Assembly (NCBI GenBank): GCA_037954235.1 | Contig: JBBMOA010000001.1 | Location: 5,036,001 to 5,100,000, forward strand | Direction: 5' to 3' | DNA length: 64,000 bases | Source: Aulostomus chinensis | Taxonomy: Eukaryota; Chordata; Actinopteri; Syngnathiformes; Aulostomidae | Shown here: positions 23,343 through 34,107 of the stretch, one piece after another | Layout of the letters: each line of letters starts with the position of its first letter | Position numbering within the stretch: the stretch's first letter is position 1 | Translations under genes and position numbers: made by a program | Notes under the pieces: model-generated | Told to the model about the DNA's origin: nothing | Database searches by the model: none | What the model saw: the letters and a program-made list of their open reading frames with translations, nothing else

Positions 23343-23380
23343 TGTGTGTGTGTGTGTGTGCGTGTGTGTGTGTGTGTGTG
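23343..23380. repeat. (TG)n microsatellite
   Basis: A TG run of 38 bases marking the end of duplication copy A; copy B ends with the expanded run at 58697. Confidence 0.95.
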
Positions 23381-24025
23381 CAATAACTACAAGTTATCTA
23401 TGTATGGATCAAACAATTATTCCTCAGTTGGATACATTGACAGTGGAAGTTCAGGTTTCCTGTAATTCAGTTTGCAGACAACACAGAAAACTGCCCCTGA
23501 CCCCTCCCCTCATTCTGGAGGCTTTCACATGAAAATGAAAATGCTGAGAGACACAAATGCAAATCAGGGTATTTCACCAGAGGTGACATTTTTTAATGCT
23601 TTTGTTATATTTGTTAGATATGTTCTGTATGGTCATATTTGTTATGGTTGTTATGGAGTTTAAGGTTATTATCTCTGTTTCTTGTGTCTTTGTCTTTGTC
23701 GTCCTCCCCTTCGTCCGTCCTGGATTTTTGACCTTGGTTGCAGGAAGCCTGAGACCTCAACTCCTTTTTCTGTGTTGCTGAACGTAGAGCCTTGCTTCAT
23801 TGTGCTCGTTAAAGTGTGATCCTCCCTGCTAATTCCTTATTTCGTTGACTAATTACCCAGTTATTTGGTGCTTGACAGCGTGATGACTTGACTTCATTGC
23901 AGCTTTGACCTGAGCAGGTGTTCATCCTCATCTCAGTAACAGGGGACACTTTATCACAGCAGTGGACAAACATCAGCATTCATCACCCAGCAGCTCCTCT
24001 GATCAACAGAACAAGCTGAAGTATT
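23381..24025. other. Stretch without recognised gene
   Basis: Only short ORFs; nothing recognised. Confidence 0.5.
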
Positions 24026-24098
24026 CTGAGAAGGAGGGCATGGATCCCTCTACCTCTCACATGCTAAGCTAGCACTCTACCATTGGAGCTAAGTCCCT
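24026..24098 (-). pseudogene. tRNA-Ala (AGC)-like pseudogene
   Basis: On the minus strand the D-arm, anticodon arm (TTAGCAT, anticodon AGC), variable loop AGGTA and T-arm GAGGG/CCCTC of tRNA-Ala are all recognisable. The acceptor stem AGGGACT/CTTCTCA pairs poorly, with three mismatches, and the T-loop has ATCCA for ATCGA. A decayed copy. Confidence 0.72.
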
Positions 24099-24485
24099 GC
24101 TAAGGAGCAGCAGATGATGGAGGTTGACCTTCAGATTTGAGAGAAGAAAACCTTGAAACATGATGATGTTATTATTTATGTCTTTAATGCACCCAAATCT
24201 TTATTTTTCTGGGGTTTTGAGGTTCTGGGTCATGAATCAAAATTTAAATTGGACAAAAATGTCCTGCAGGGTCACTGGGGCCGCACGTTTCATGTTCTCA
24301 AGAGATTAGAACTGTAGAGTGTGTGTGGTGTGTTTGTCAGGAGCTGTCAAGACCAAAGTTGTTGACACACAAAAGAATGAAACATGTCAAAGTTTGTTCA
24401 GTTAATGAGTTAAACTGAAAATTAGTTGCAGAGTGACGACAAAAATGGAGAAATCCTCCTCTTCACTACTCAGTCAAAACCACTG

Positions 24486-24509
24486 ACACACACACACACA
24501 CACACACAA
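24486..24509. repeat. (CA)n microsatellite
   Basis: A short CA run on the 5' flank of the tRNA-Ser cassette. Confidence 0.9.
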
Positions 24510-24603
24510 ATAGTTTGTGTCTGTGAGAAGATAAAAAAAAAACCTACTTTGCTTCAATAAATATAAATTGTTCAGTACCAGTCCTCTACTAAGTGTGAGT
24601 GTA

Positions 24604-24685
24604 GTTGTTGTGGCCGAGTGGTGAAGGCGATGGACTAGAAATCCATAGGGGTCTCCCTGCTCAGGTTCCAGTCCTGCCAACAACG
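24604..24685 (+). tRNA. tRNA-Ser (AGA)
   Basis: An 82-nt class II tRNA with perfect GTTGTTG/CAACAAC acceptor stem, anticodon AGA, long variable arm. It differs from the tRNA-Ser at 7725 by one base at the first anticodon position plus few others. The T-loop carries TTCCA in place of TTCGA, and no T4 terminator follows closely, so activity is doubtful. Confidence 0.8.
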
Positions 24686-24973
24686 TTGAACTGCTGCTCC
24701 AGAGGAGACAACACCTGCTCCTACTGTAGGTCCATGTGTCAAAGGTTTTCTTTCAAGGGCTGCAGCAGCTGATGATGAGGGAGAGAGAGAGGATTGGTAG
24801 CTTGTTGTCTTGTCTCCACCATTCTGGTGTTGACCAGATACTCCAGTGGAGGTGAAGCTGATGGGAAGGTTCCAAGTGGGACGGTTCCATGTTCTACCAG
24901 TCTCATCTAGAACTGAGGTGGAGCTTAGGGTTAAGTAGGAATTGGTTTGGTTTAGTCCCTGGGAATGTCAGTT

Positions 24974-24974
<1 letters not shown>

Positions 24975-25048
<74 letters not shown>
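24975..25048. repeat. (GT)n microsatellite
   Basis: A GT run of about 74 bases between the tRNA-Ser and its conserved 3' flank. Confidence 0.97.
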
Positions 25049-25050
<2 letters not shown>

Positions 25051-25199
25051 ACATGCAGACTTTCCCTTGTGACAGCTGATTTGGTTTGGAATCCATCTTA
25101 GTCAGGACATTTGGAGAAAATTCTATCATGTCGTTGGAGTTATTTTGATTTACAACACTGGAAAAAAAATCCCCTCCCCTCCAAAAAGCCTCCTCTCCA

Positions 25200-25400
25200 A
25201 CTTTGTACTCAAGTTGTCTCCTCATCAGGCACCACAGGATCCAGCAGGTTCAGTCAAAACAGTCATTAGAGATTGAAAAAATGTCCATCAAACACAAAAT
25301 AAGGCTTCAAATAGGTTTCCAATTTTATTTGATGTTGACCCATTTAGTCCATTTGACATCAGGACTGCTCCCAGATCAGCTCCATGACCTCATCCCTGCA
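25200..25400 (+). repeat. tRNA-Ser cassette 3' flank, second copy
   Basis: Matches 7845-8060. Confidence 0.72.
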
Positions 25401-25859
25401 CCAGAGTACCGCCCAAGTTCATCAAGGATGGCCAACATGAGAGGGTCTAGATTCACCTCCATCTTTGGAGGCTGTTGAATTTCCTCCAGAGGACTGTCAG
25501 GCTGTTTCCTTACTTTGCTGTGACCCAACAGCAGACAGCAACAAGGACTGTGGTGCACTTGGTGATTGGATGCACTGAAGTCACGTGACTGAAGTCATCA
25601 ATTCATGTCAGTGATGTCACTCTGCAGGACTGTCATTGCCGTCTCATTCTAGAAAAGAATCCAGACTCCACCTGTGGCTCCATGATAACTGATGGACCTC
25701 TGGTTGGAGGCTGGACGATGATGTTTGGTCTGGGGGGGTTAAGATGGTGGGGCTGTTTCAGTTCTAGTGCTGAAGGCTTTCACCATGACAGTCAGACTCT
25801 CCTCTGTCCTTCATGGTCCCTCAAATGTGCAGTGTGGACCTCACACACTGAATTTAGCC

Positions 25860-26150
25860 TGAAAACTCTTCATGAACAGCAGGAGACTCAGAGTCTCTGT
25901 GGCGCTCGGCTGTTAACAGAGAGGCTGGTGGTTGGAGCCCCCCAGGGACCAGGACCAGGCTCTACTGGTGCTGAGGACTCTGTTGATCAGCTGCTGAGTT
26001 GCTACTTGATGTCAACATTGGTCTGTTTCATCCTGAGTAGTTTGATCCTAGCAGAGTCGCTGCATCGATGATCTGAATGTGGACGGACAGATTGACCCTC
26101 CACAGCAGACGCCTGTCACAGATCTCTGGATGAGACACTTTGAGGTAAAG
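25860..26150 (+). repeat. tRNA-Asn cassette, copy 2 (short)
   Basis: Repeats 18700-18940 and, inverted, 47930-48180. Ends in a segment with gacggacagattgaccctcc. Confidence 0.82.
25893..25950 (+). pseudogene. tRNA-Asn (GTT) pseudogene without D-arm
   Basis: Same D-arm deletion as 18723 plus an anticodon-stem change (TTAACAGA for TTAACCGA). It cannot fold as a normal tRNA. Confidence 0.83.
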
Positions 26151-26377
26151 CCAGGTTCTGCCAGTCCCACTCACATGTTTCAATCACATGTTCAGAGATG
26201 GTTTTTTTCCTGAATCCATTTCTTATTTTCTGATCACCTTGTGGATTGTTCATCATTCTCCTCATCACCGTACTTTAGGTTGCAGTACGAACACCTTAGT
26301 TAGTCTGGGGTTGCAGGAATCATACAGCATCCAAATAATAGCAGGTTGAAACATTTATTTAAAAGAGTTTAACATGG

Positions 26378-26379
<2 letters not shown>

Positions 26380-26422
<43 letters not shown>
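26380..26422. repeat. (CA)n microsatellite
   Basis: A CA run of about 43 bases. Confidence 0.95.
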
Positions 26423-26423
<1 letters not shown>

Positions 26424-26734
26424 CCTTTCTTTGGTATAAAATGGTCTGTCACGTTCTCTCACGTTGCACAACAACACAACAAACAAAGACGGCAGGTCCA
26501 GTGTGGTCCTGATAAGACCACTGGACTGCAGGGTCCCAGTATCACTGGTGACAATGGTTTTACCAGCTGGGACCTTGGACAAGAACTTCTCAGAGGAAAC
26601 TCATCATGGTGGCTCAGTGAAGAAAACTAGACCTGAGCTGCCTGCTGGAACCTAGCAGGTGAAGGACAGAGCTCCACCTCTTTAGAGACACCACCACTGT
26701 GGGCTCATGTTGGCAAAAGAAGTGGGTCAGTTTT

Positions 26735-26766
26735 TGACACACACACATCTAAACACACACAAACAT

Positions 26767-26823
<57 letters not shown>
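26735..26823. repeat. Compound (CA)n microsatellite
   Basis: CA runs with several interruptions over about 88 bases. Confidence 0.93.
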
Positions 26824-26825
<2 letters not shown>

Positions 26826-27276
26826 CATGTTCTTACACACAGAGACTTTTCCTCTGTTTTTGTTTTTTACTGGTTTTGAACCAGTAACTGGTTTCTGTTG
26901 GTTTGATTTGCTTGACTGGTTGTTGTTTGTTGACCTTCCAAATCCATATTTTGGGTTCTGGCTTGTTCTGCTTTTCATTTTGTGTTTGTATCATGAGAAA
27001 GTGGCATATTTAAGACAAAAGACACTGTTAGAACAGAAAGATCCATAAACCCACCAACCAGAGGTGTGTCTGGTACACATGTGGAATTATTGGCTCACAC
27101 AATGTTGAGGACACTGGAAGAAGACAAACAAAAAAGGCTGGTGTGATCCAGACATCCATCAAAAATGGTCCTGGAGAACTGTTCAATGTGTCAGGACTTC
27201 AGAAGCTCCAATCCTCTCTAAGGTCCAGTGAGAGTGGAAGAGATTATAAATGAGAGAAGCAGGGCCCTCCCTCAGA

Positions 27277-27349
27277 ACTGAACCAGCTCAGTTGGGAGAG
27301 CCTTAGACTGAAGATCTAAAGGTCCCTGGTCCGATCCCAGGTTTCAGCA
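27277..27349 (+). tRNA. tRNA-Phe (GAA)
   Basis: A 73-nt cloverleaf with GCTC/GAGC D-stem, anticodon loop CTGAAGA (GAA) and variable loop AGGTC typical of tRNA-Phe. The acceptor stem ACTGAAC/TTTCAGC has mismatches at its first and last pair, and the T-loop reads TCCGATC. No close T4 terminator. Possibly a pseudogene. Confidence 0.75.
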
Positions 27350-27593
27350 GAGGAGCAGCATTGACTTTACTTTCCAGTGGAGGAACTGCAGACATGAAGG
27401 AAACTAACATCTTGTCCTGTGCATTCTTGTGACATTCAGGACATTTTTTGGAGCCTCTTGTTGGATTTTGCCACAGAGAATCAGAGCCAATCAAAAGCAT
27501 GGAGGACTTTAACATGGAGGACTGAACAAGTCAAGAAAGCATCAGTTTGACCTTCACAGGTGTTTCTGTTCCTGTCTCAATGCTGTAGAAAGA

Positions 27594-27666
27594 GCCTGAG
27601 GAGCTCAGACAGTAGAGCATCAGACTTTTAATCTGAGGGTCCAGGGTTCAAGTCCCTGTTCAGGTG
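27594..27666 (+). tRNA. tRNA-Lys (TTT)
   Basis: A 73-nt cloverleaf, GCCTGAG/TTCAGGT acceptor stem with two wobble pairs, anticodon loop CTTTTAA (TTT), B-box GGTTCAAGTCC as in vertebrate tRNA-Lys. The D-loop reads AGACAGTA, lacking the usual GG. No T4 terminator close by. Confidence 0.8.
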
Positions 27667-27841
27667 CTGTGGAGGTTCCAGTGTTTGACAACATGGTACT
27701 GGATGAAGTTTAGTGTTGAACAAACTGTCAACATTAAAAGTAGAAGTGTTCTTGTCTTGCCACTGTGAGACAGTCGCTAGAAAAGTGACCACTAATAATT
27801 TCATGTGGCATGCAGTTAACAAAAGACCTACATTGATGGTC

Positions 27842-28163
27842 GAGGGGTCTGGAGCCTATCCCAGCATCTACAGGCCAGAGGCGGTGTTCACCCTGGACAG
27901 GTCGCCAGTCCACCACAGGGTCAACATACAGAGACGAACAACCATTCACACTCACATTCATACCTACGGTCAATTTAGAGTGTCCAATCAGCCTCGTCCC
28001 AAATTACATGTCTTTGGACGGTGGGAAGAAGCTGGAGTACCCAGAGAGAACCCACGCATGGACGGGGAGAAGATGCAGATTCTGCACCCGAGCCTGGACT
28101 CAAATCCAGAACCTTCTTGCTGTGAGGCCACAGTGCTCACCACTGCACCATCATGCTGCCGTG
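27842..28163 (-). mobile_element. tRNA-derived SINE, complete
   Basis: In reverse complement the element begins with a tRNA-like head (ggtgcagtggtgagcac, then cagcaagaaggttctgg), continues through a conserved body (tactccagcttcttcccac, tccaaagacatg) and ends with the tail gcctctggcctgtagatgc. The layout resembles the DANA/V-SINE group of fish SINEs. It follows the tRNA-Phe/Lys cassette. The family name is an inference. Confidence 0.75.
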
Positions 28164-28349
28164 CTCTCTTCTACTTTTCTCAATTGTGTTTCTTTCATGT
28201 CCTCCTGAGATCAAAGACAGAATTCTAGCTACTGTCAAAGCCCTGATGACATCATCAGGAATTCTGACTTTGATCTGGAGCCTCTTGCTTTAATCTGAAT
28301 TTGATCTGACTAATGTTTTAGTTTAGGTTGCATGACACCGACCACCTCA

Positions 28350-28470
28350 TTTCTCCTGATGGACTGGTGACCTGTCCAGGGTGAACCCTGCCTCTTGAAC
28401 AATGTCACCTGGGATCGCCCCCCCCCCCCCCGTGACCCTTAAAGGACAAGAATAGAAAGTGGATGGAGGG
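28350..28470 (+). mobile_element. SINE tail fragment with C-run
   Basis: Contains actggtgacctgtccaggg and a run of about 13 C, then an end resembling the 3' side of the SINE tail. Confidence 0.6.
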
Positions 28471-28619
28471 ATGGACTCAACACTGAAATCAGCTGATCTG
28501 ATCCACATTCTAATGTTTCCTGTCCCTCTTTAGGAGTCAGTGAGAATAGTAGTGTATATAATAATGTATATCCAACCTTGTAGTATCTTTCCAAAGCTTT
28601 TAGTATTTCTTCTTGTTTC

Positions 28620-31080
28620 TACTTGTTTTGTTGTTTTCTTACAGCCATCTAGGTGCTAAGGGGCCCAAGCACGGTCCCGGGGCATCCACTAACCCTAAGG
28701 GGCTCCTCAAAGTCTGGCCCCTCTTCCCTGGTTTCATTTGAGCTGAAGCCACCAAAAGTCACACCAATGGTGAATGTCAGTGAGAGGACTGATTCTGACA
28801 TTTTCAGCCATCCAGAAGTTACAGAGCTGAAACACAAGACCCCAAAGCCCCTTCCATGTTTGTTGCCAGAGATATCGTAGTCATGACAGTGCCCCTCCTT
28901 TATGAAAAAAAACAAAACAAACCCCAAAGTTTTAAATATTGGTTTCTGGCAGAGGTGTGAACTCCTCCCAGAAATCTCATCTCATTTGGAGCAACTTTGA
29001 CCAGTTATGATGCTGCATTGACAGACTTTATACAGATTTTTTACACATCGTACGATGCCCCAAAGACTGCAGCAGTTTTTTGTTCTTTTTTATATTTTAT
29101 ATTTGTTTTGTTTGCTTGCCACACTCAAACTTTAAAAGCTCAAAGTCACACAGAAAACACACTCCCACACAGGAAAGTCAGGGGTGCTGGGTGAGGGAAA
29201 CCATCAGTTTCAATGGCAGAATAAAAGCACCTCTGTTTGTGGTAGGAACTGCTTCTTCAGCCCACAGCTTCTCTGGGGCCAACACCATATTACATTTGCT
29301 CGACACACTCAAAACTCTCACAATAAAAGAGACCCCCTACAACTCCCTCCAAAACTCACCATATTTCCACACACATCCAGTCTGGCAGACAAGTCCGTGA
29401 TCCAAAACAAACCTTTCACAAAACTCCATAGTACCACCTGGGCAGACTCAATAACCCCAGAAATACTTTTCTCAAAAGCTGCCACGTAGCCAGACAAAAT
29501 CATATTTCGGCCCATAAATGCACCGAGGGATGTGGCACACACATGCCACCAACACCAACTTCTTTGTCTCATCACCACACACACATCATACACCGACAAC
29601 CCTCACCTACAACCAACAGGAAGTCCACCAAATGCGCAAAACCATGAAAATGTGGACCTTCACAAAACCTGTACAAACGCTACCTCCTCCTAAGGCGTTC
29701 ATGCTTTCGCTTCCCAAATTTGAGACGTGACCCTGGACACTTTCAGGATCAAAGCTTGATCCAGGTTTTGATGTGACTCACACAGCTTGGCTTTCCAATG
29801 GCCTCAAAGCTGGACACAATTTCTCACTTACAATGGAAACCAGTGGGGAACCTGTCTCTGCACACAGCTGCATTCCTGACATAATTCCCTACAAAATATT
29901 CTTCTTCATTCCACCTGTCAACAACAGACGGTGACTCCTGAGCTTTGCACACACAAATAATGTCTCCATTCTGCTCTCCTCTCCACTCTCACACAGGTGC
30001 AGCAGAGGAGTGGCTGCTGCTGTTATCCTATGTTTCATTGCATATTCCTATCACACTGTACATTTTTTCCCTTCATTGCCATCCTACTAATTTCCCAAAT
30101 ATATTTCTTTGCCTTCTGCTCTTTCATTTATCCCTTAGGATATTCACCACCTCCAACTGCTCTATCAAACTACCCTTCCAACATAAAAAACCCCCGTTAA
30201 CGCTGCAAGCAGCATTGTTGGGGCCTGAGCCTCCTCGCACCTGAATCCAACGGTGTAATCGGCAAATCCCTAGGCCTTGTAGTTTCGGAGATACGAGCCT
30301 CAGTGCGCTGCACAGTGTGACTGCAGAGCTGAGAGCCGGCCCTTTAAGAGCCCCTCCCTTCTCTGCTCGCTCTCTGCTGTCTGTGTCAGAGTGGAGAGCA
30401 GAGGAGGATTTCCTAAGTCCCCACGTGCTGGTCAAAAGTAGAATGGAACACTATGTTTTCATAGGGATTCTTGTCAGGAATTCAATGGTGTGTTTTTTGA
30501 AGAGGTGGCACTTTTAGTTTATACGTGAGAGTCAAGACTTTGAGAGTCTGTACCATGACAGGAGACAGGTTCCCCATTGGTTTCCATTATAAGGTGAAAA
30601 GTGTCTCCCCCACTTTGAGGGCTTATAAAAGCCAAACCGTTTACGCTACATAAAAACTTTTAATAACTTTTGATCAGCAGAGTTGGGAGAATCATGTAAT
30701 AAGTTTTGGAAGCGATACCATCAATGCCCTAGGAGGAAATAGCGTTTGTTTGGGGCGCAAAATTGTCCAAATTTGGACATTCGTGTCCAACTTGTGGATG
30801 TCCTGTTACAGTTAGGTCAGGGGTGTGTGTGTATGATTTGTCCGTCTTGATGAGACGAATAAAACAGTGTTGGTCTCATGTCTGTAGGACATTCCTACAG
30901 GCCGTAGTGGGTTTTTTGTGTATCTAGGTGGCGCTATTGAGTAGACTGCTGATTTTTTTATATACATCGACTTTTTCGCCGCAGCCAATGTGTGTACCAA
31001 ATTTGGTCAAATTTGGAGCTGTTTAGGGGGTCAACTTCATCTTCAGGAAGGCTGAGTCCAGTCAGAGCGGCCCCTGAATG
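28620..31080. repeat. Anonymous interspersed repeat block
   Basis: No host gene is recognisable. The block includes words common in fish repeats such as gctgcaagcagcattgttgg (30202) and the AT-rich stretch around aaattgtccaaatttgg (30763). Several overlapping ORFs of 60-106 codons on both strands have no recognised domain. Confidence 0.5.
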
Positions 31081-31094
31081 GTCAAAGCTGACAG

Positions 31095-31205
31095 CTCTCT
31101 GCCAATCAGCTGCTGCGCCTCTAACCAATTAGTGACGTCTCCTCATACGAGCCCATAAAAGGCGACGACAGCGACGGCAGCTTCTCTTGCTCATCAGAGG
31201 TACGT
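31095..31205 (+). promoter_or_regulatory. Candidate Pol II promoter with first splice donor
   Basis: Within 100 bases are gccaatcagc (31101, CCAAT box), ctaaccaatt (31121, second CCAAT), gtgacgtc (31132, CRE-like), cataaaagg (31154, TATA-like), then about 40 bases later CAGAG|GTACGT (31195-31205), a strong splice donor. Spacing is that of a compact vertebrate promoter with a short non-coding first exon. It precedes the helentron coding region, and may drive it. No experimental support. Confidence 0.5.
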
Positions 31206-31585
31206 ACCTGCACCTGTATAGCATGGCTTCTCTTCTACTCACTCCTGTCTCTCTTACTGCCTGAGCCCGAACGTACTCGGGGCAAAGACTCTTTTATTTC
31301 TTCTTCTGCTACACACCGCTCTATTTTCCCTCCTAGCATGTACTCTGGTAACACCGCCGACTTAAAGCCGCTACATCCTCACTTCCGCCATTCACCCCCA
31401 CAGCGACAGAGCCACAACCGACACATGTCCGCCATTTCATCTCTCAGCCACACCAACAGCGTCGGAAGGCCACCCTTTCGCCTCACCAGAGAACCATTTC
31501 AACTTACCACTGTGCTACACATTGCACTTGTACGTCGCGCCGCCACTCCGTAGCTGCGTGTCTCGTCCATTTGGGTTAAACAACC

Positions 31586-31653
31586 CACACCCATTTGTAG
31601 CTACGCCACCCATTTGTAGCTACGCCACCCATTTGTAACTACGCCACCCATCT
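31586..31653. repeat. 19-bp tandem repeat, 3.5 units
   Basis: Units of ccacccatttgtagctacg with one substitution. Confidence 0.9.
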
Positions 31654-31833
31654 GACATTTGCGTGCAACCCTTTTAAGTGCCGAAGGTTTACCTACACTT
31701 ACATTTGACAAAGTCATTACAGTTCCTCCTATTACTATTAACCTTTTCTTTTTCAATTACTATTGGAATGACACACAAAATATATTGTCTTCATGTGTGT
31801 ATACATGTATGCATACATATGTTTGTGTATAGT

Positions 31834-33392
31834 AAGACAATAGTGTCTGTGCATGTGCATATAATCAAGACAATAGTGTCTGTGCGTGTGTGTATAATCA
31901 AGACAATAGTGTCTGTGCGTGTGCATATAATCAAGACAATAGTGTCTGTGCGTGTGCATATAATCAAGACAATAGTGTCTGTGCGTGTGCATATAATCAA
32001 GACAATAGTGTCTGTGCGTATAATCAAGACAATAGTGTCTGTGCGTATAATCAAGACAATAGTGTCTGTGCGTATAATCAAGACAATAGTGTCTGTGCGT
32101 ATAATCAAGACAATAGTGTCTGTGCGTGTGTATATAATCAAGACAATAGTGTCTGTGCGTGTGTATATAATCAAGACAATAGTGTCTGTGCGTGTGTGTA
32201 TAATCAAGACAATAGTGTCTGTGCGTGTGTGTATAATCAAGACAATAGTGTCTGTGCGTGTGTATATAATCAAGACAATAGTGTCTGTGCGTGTGTATAT
32301 AATCAAGACAATAGTGTCTGTGCGTGTGTATATAATCAAGACAATAGTGTCTGTGCGTGTGTATATAATCAAGACAATAGTGTCTGTGCGTGTGTATATA
32401 ATCAAGACAATAGTGTCTGCGCGTGTGTATATAATCAAGACAATAGTGTCTGTGCGCGTGTGTATATAATCAAGACAATAGTGTCTGTGCGCGTGTGTAT
32501 ATAATCAAGACAATAGTGTCTGTGCGTGTGTGTATATAATCAAGACAATAGTGTCTGTGCGTGTGTGTATATAATCAAGACAATAGTGTCTGTGCGTGTG
32601 TGTATATAATCAAGACAATAGTGTCTGTGCGTGTGTGTATATAATCAAGACAATAGTGTCTGTGCGTGTGTGTATATAATCAAGACAATAGTGTCTGTGC
32701 GTGTGTGTATAATCAAGACAATAGTGTCTGTGCGTGTGCGTATAATCAAGACAATAGTGTCTGTGCGTGTGCGTATAATCAAGACAATAGTGTCTGTGCG
32801 TGTGCGTATAATCAAGACAATAGTGTCTGTGCGTGTGCGTATAATCAAGACAATAGTGTCTGTGCGTGTGCGTATAATCAAGACAATAGTGTCTGTGCGT
32901 GTGCGTATAATCAAGACAATAGTGTCTGTGCGTGTGCGTATAATCAAGACAATAGTGTCTGTGCGTGTGCGTATAATCAAGACAATAGTGTCTGTGCGTG
33001 TGCGTATAATCAAGACAATAGTGTCTGTGCGTGTGCGTATAATCAAGACAATAGTGTCTGTGCGTGTGCGTATAATCAAGACAATAGTGTCTGTGCGTAT
33101 AATCAAGACAATAGTGTCTGTGCGTATCATCAAGACAATAGTGCGTGGGCGTATCATCAAGACAATAGTGCGTGGGCGTATCATCAAGACAATAGTGTGT
33201 GGGCGTATCATCAAGACAATAGTGTGTGGGCGTATCATCAAGACAATAGTGTGTGGGCGTATCATCAAGACAATAGTGTCTGTGCGTATCATCAAGACAA
33301 TAGTGTCTGTGCGTGTGCGTATCATCAAGACAATAGTGTGTGTGCGTGTGTATATCATCAAGACAATAGTGTGTGTGCGTGTGTGTATGTAT
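31834..33392 (+). repeat. 27/33-bp minisatellite, about 49 units
   Basis: Each unit has the core aatcaagacaatagtgtctg followed by a variable GT/GC/TAT tail. Most units are 33 or 27 bp, a few 35 bp. Variants come in blocks: gcatat tails first, then short units, then gtatat tails, then gtgcgtat tails, and last units with atcatcaag and gcgtgggcg. Both strands stay open over hundreds of bases only because unit lengths are multiples of three and lack stops. It lies between the promoter-like segment and the first helentron domains. Confidence 0.95.
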
Positions 33393-33818
33393 ATATGAAC
33401 AATACAATAATGTATATATCTGTATATTCTAACACCTTCCTGTTTACTTCACAGATTTCCTACTCGTCCCTTGGTGGCCTGTAGCTCTGCTTTATAAGAA
33501 GAAACTCATCTACAAAATCAACACATACATACTTCATTTACTCACACAAGTTTTGCATACTTTATATACACTTTATATTTCCTCACTTACACACAAACAC
33601 ACTACCTTTACAAACTGCCCATCTCTTACTGCCAAGGTAAGTTGCACTTCTTGCTTTTTACTTGACTCACTTCTAAAGTTCAAGTCTGTCCCATTTCTAA
33701 GTAAAACTGAGACGATATGGTCCCATGCTTTCCCTGTAAATTCTTACTTAATGTACATTTCTCTTCTGGAGATGCCCCGTGCTAAGTCCCACGGCGTGCC
33801 CAGGCAACCAAAAGGAGG

Positions 33819-33923
33819 ATGGCGGAGCAGCAGCCTCGGACTCCTCGACCACCCATCCCTGAGTTTGTTGCTCGTATGTATGAACTCTTCTTGAAAAACC
33901 TCCCTGCTGCCACTTTAACATGA
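33819..33923 (+). pseudogene. Candidate 5' exon of the helentron protein
   Basis: An ATG opens MAEQQPRTPRPPIPEF followed by VARMYELFLKNLPAATLT and a TGA at 33921. The same frame continues readably after the stop (APESHVSSAF). It lies just upstream of the SGNH exons. Assignment to the element is inference from position and style. Confidence 0.4.
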
Positions 33924-34107
33924 GCCCCAGAAAGCCATGTCAGCTCTGCTTTCATATTCTTTAAACCATCTTCATCCACCTAGAGCGCGGTACCGGTCAC
34001 CGCCATCGCGTGAGAAGATGGCCAGCTTCCCTCCTTACCAACCTACAAAAATGCATGCATCTATGCACTCATGCTTGCTGTCTGTTCTGAATGTGCTTTT
34101 GTGACCA

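Larger units (their letters stand above)
18048..23345 (+). repeat. Segmental duplication copy A (with ~1.3 kb insertion)
   Basis: 18048-18180 and 19450-23345 match 54327-58700 in the same order and orientation, including a piggyBac-like tail, the coiled-coil gene with its 36-bp repeats, a LINE relic and a terminal GT run. The interval 18180-19450 is present only in copy A and holds a tRNA-Asn-like cassette. Copy A is missing about 370 bases after the 36-bp repeats compared with copy B. Confidence 0.88.
27190..27830 (+). repeat. tRNA-Phe/Lys cassette, copy 1
   Basis: A block of about 640 bases carrying two tRNAs, 244 bases apart, repeated at 60335-60970 with the same spacing. A SINE tail follows immediately here. 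Confidence 0.9.

Noticed and set aside
27713..28228. 171-codon ORF as a gene
   Set aside because: It runs through a SINE in antisense and has no domain.
31834..33392. CRISPR-like regular repeats
   Set aside because: Units are contiguous with no unique spacers and the context is a fish genome; this is a minisatellite.
31890..33484. Long ORFs over 200 codons on both strands in the minisatellite
   Set aside because: They arise from unit lengths divisible by three and absence of stops; the peptides are pure repeats.
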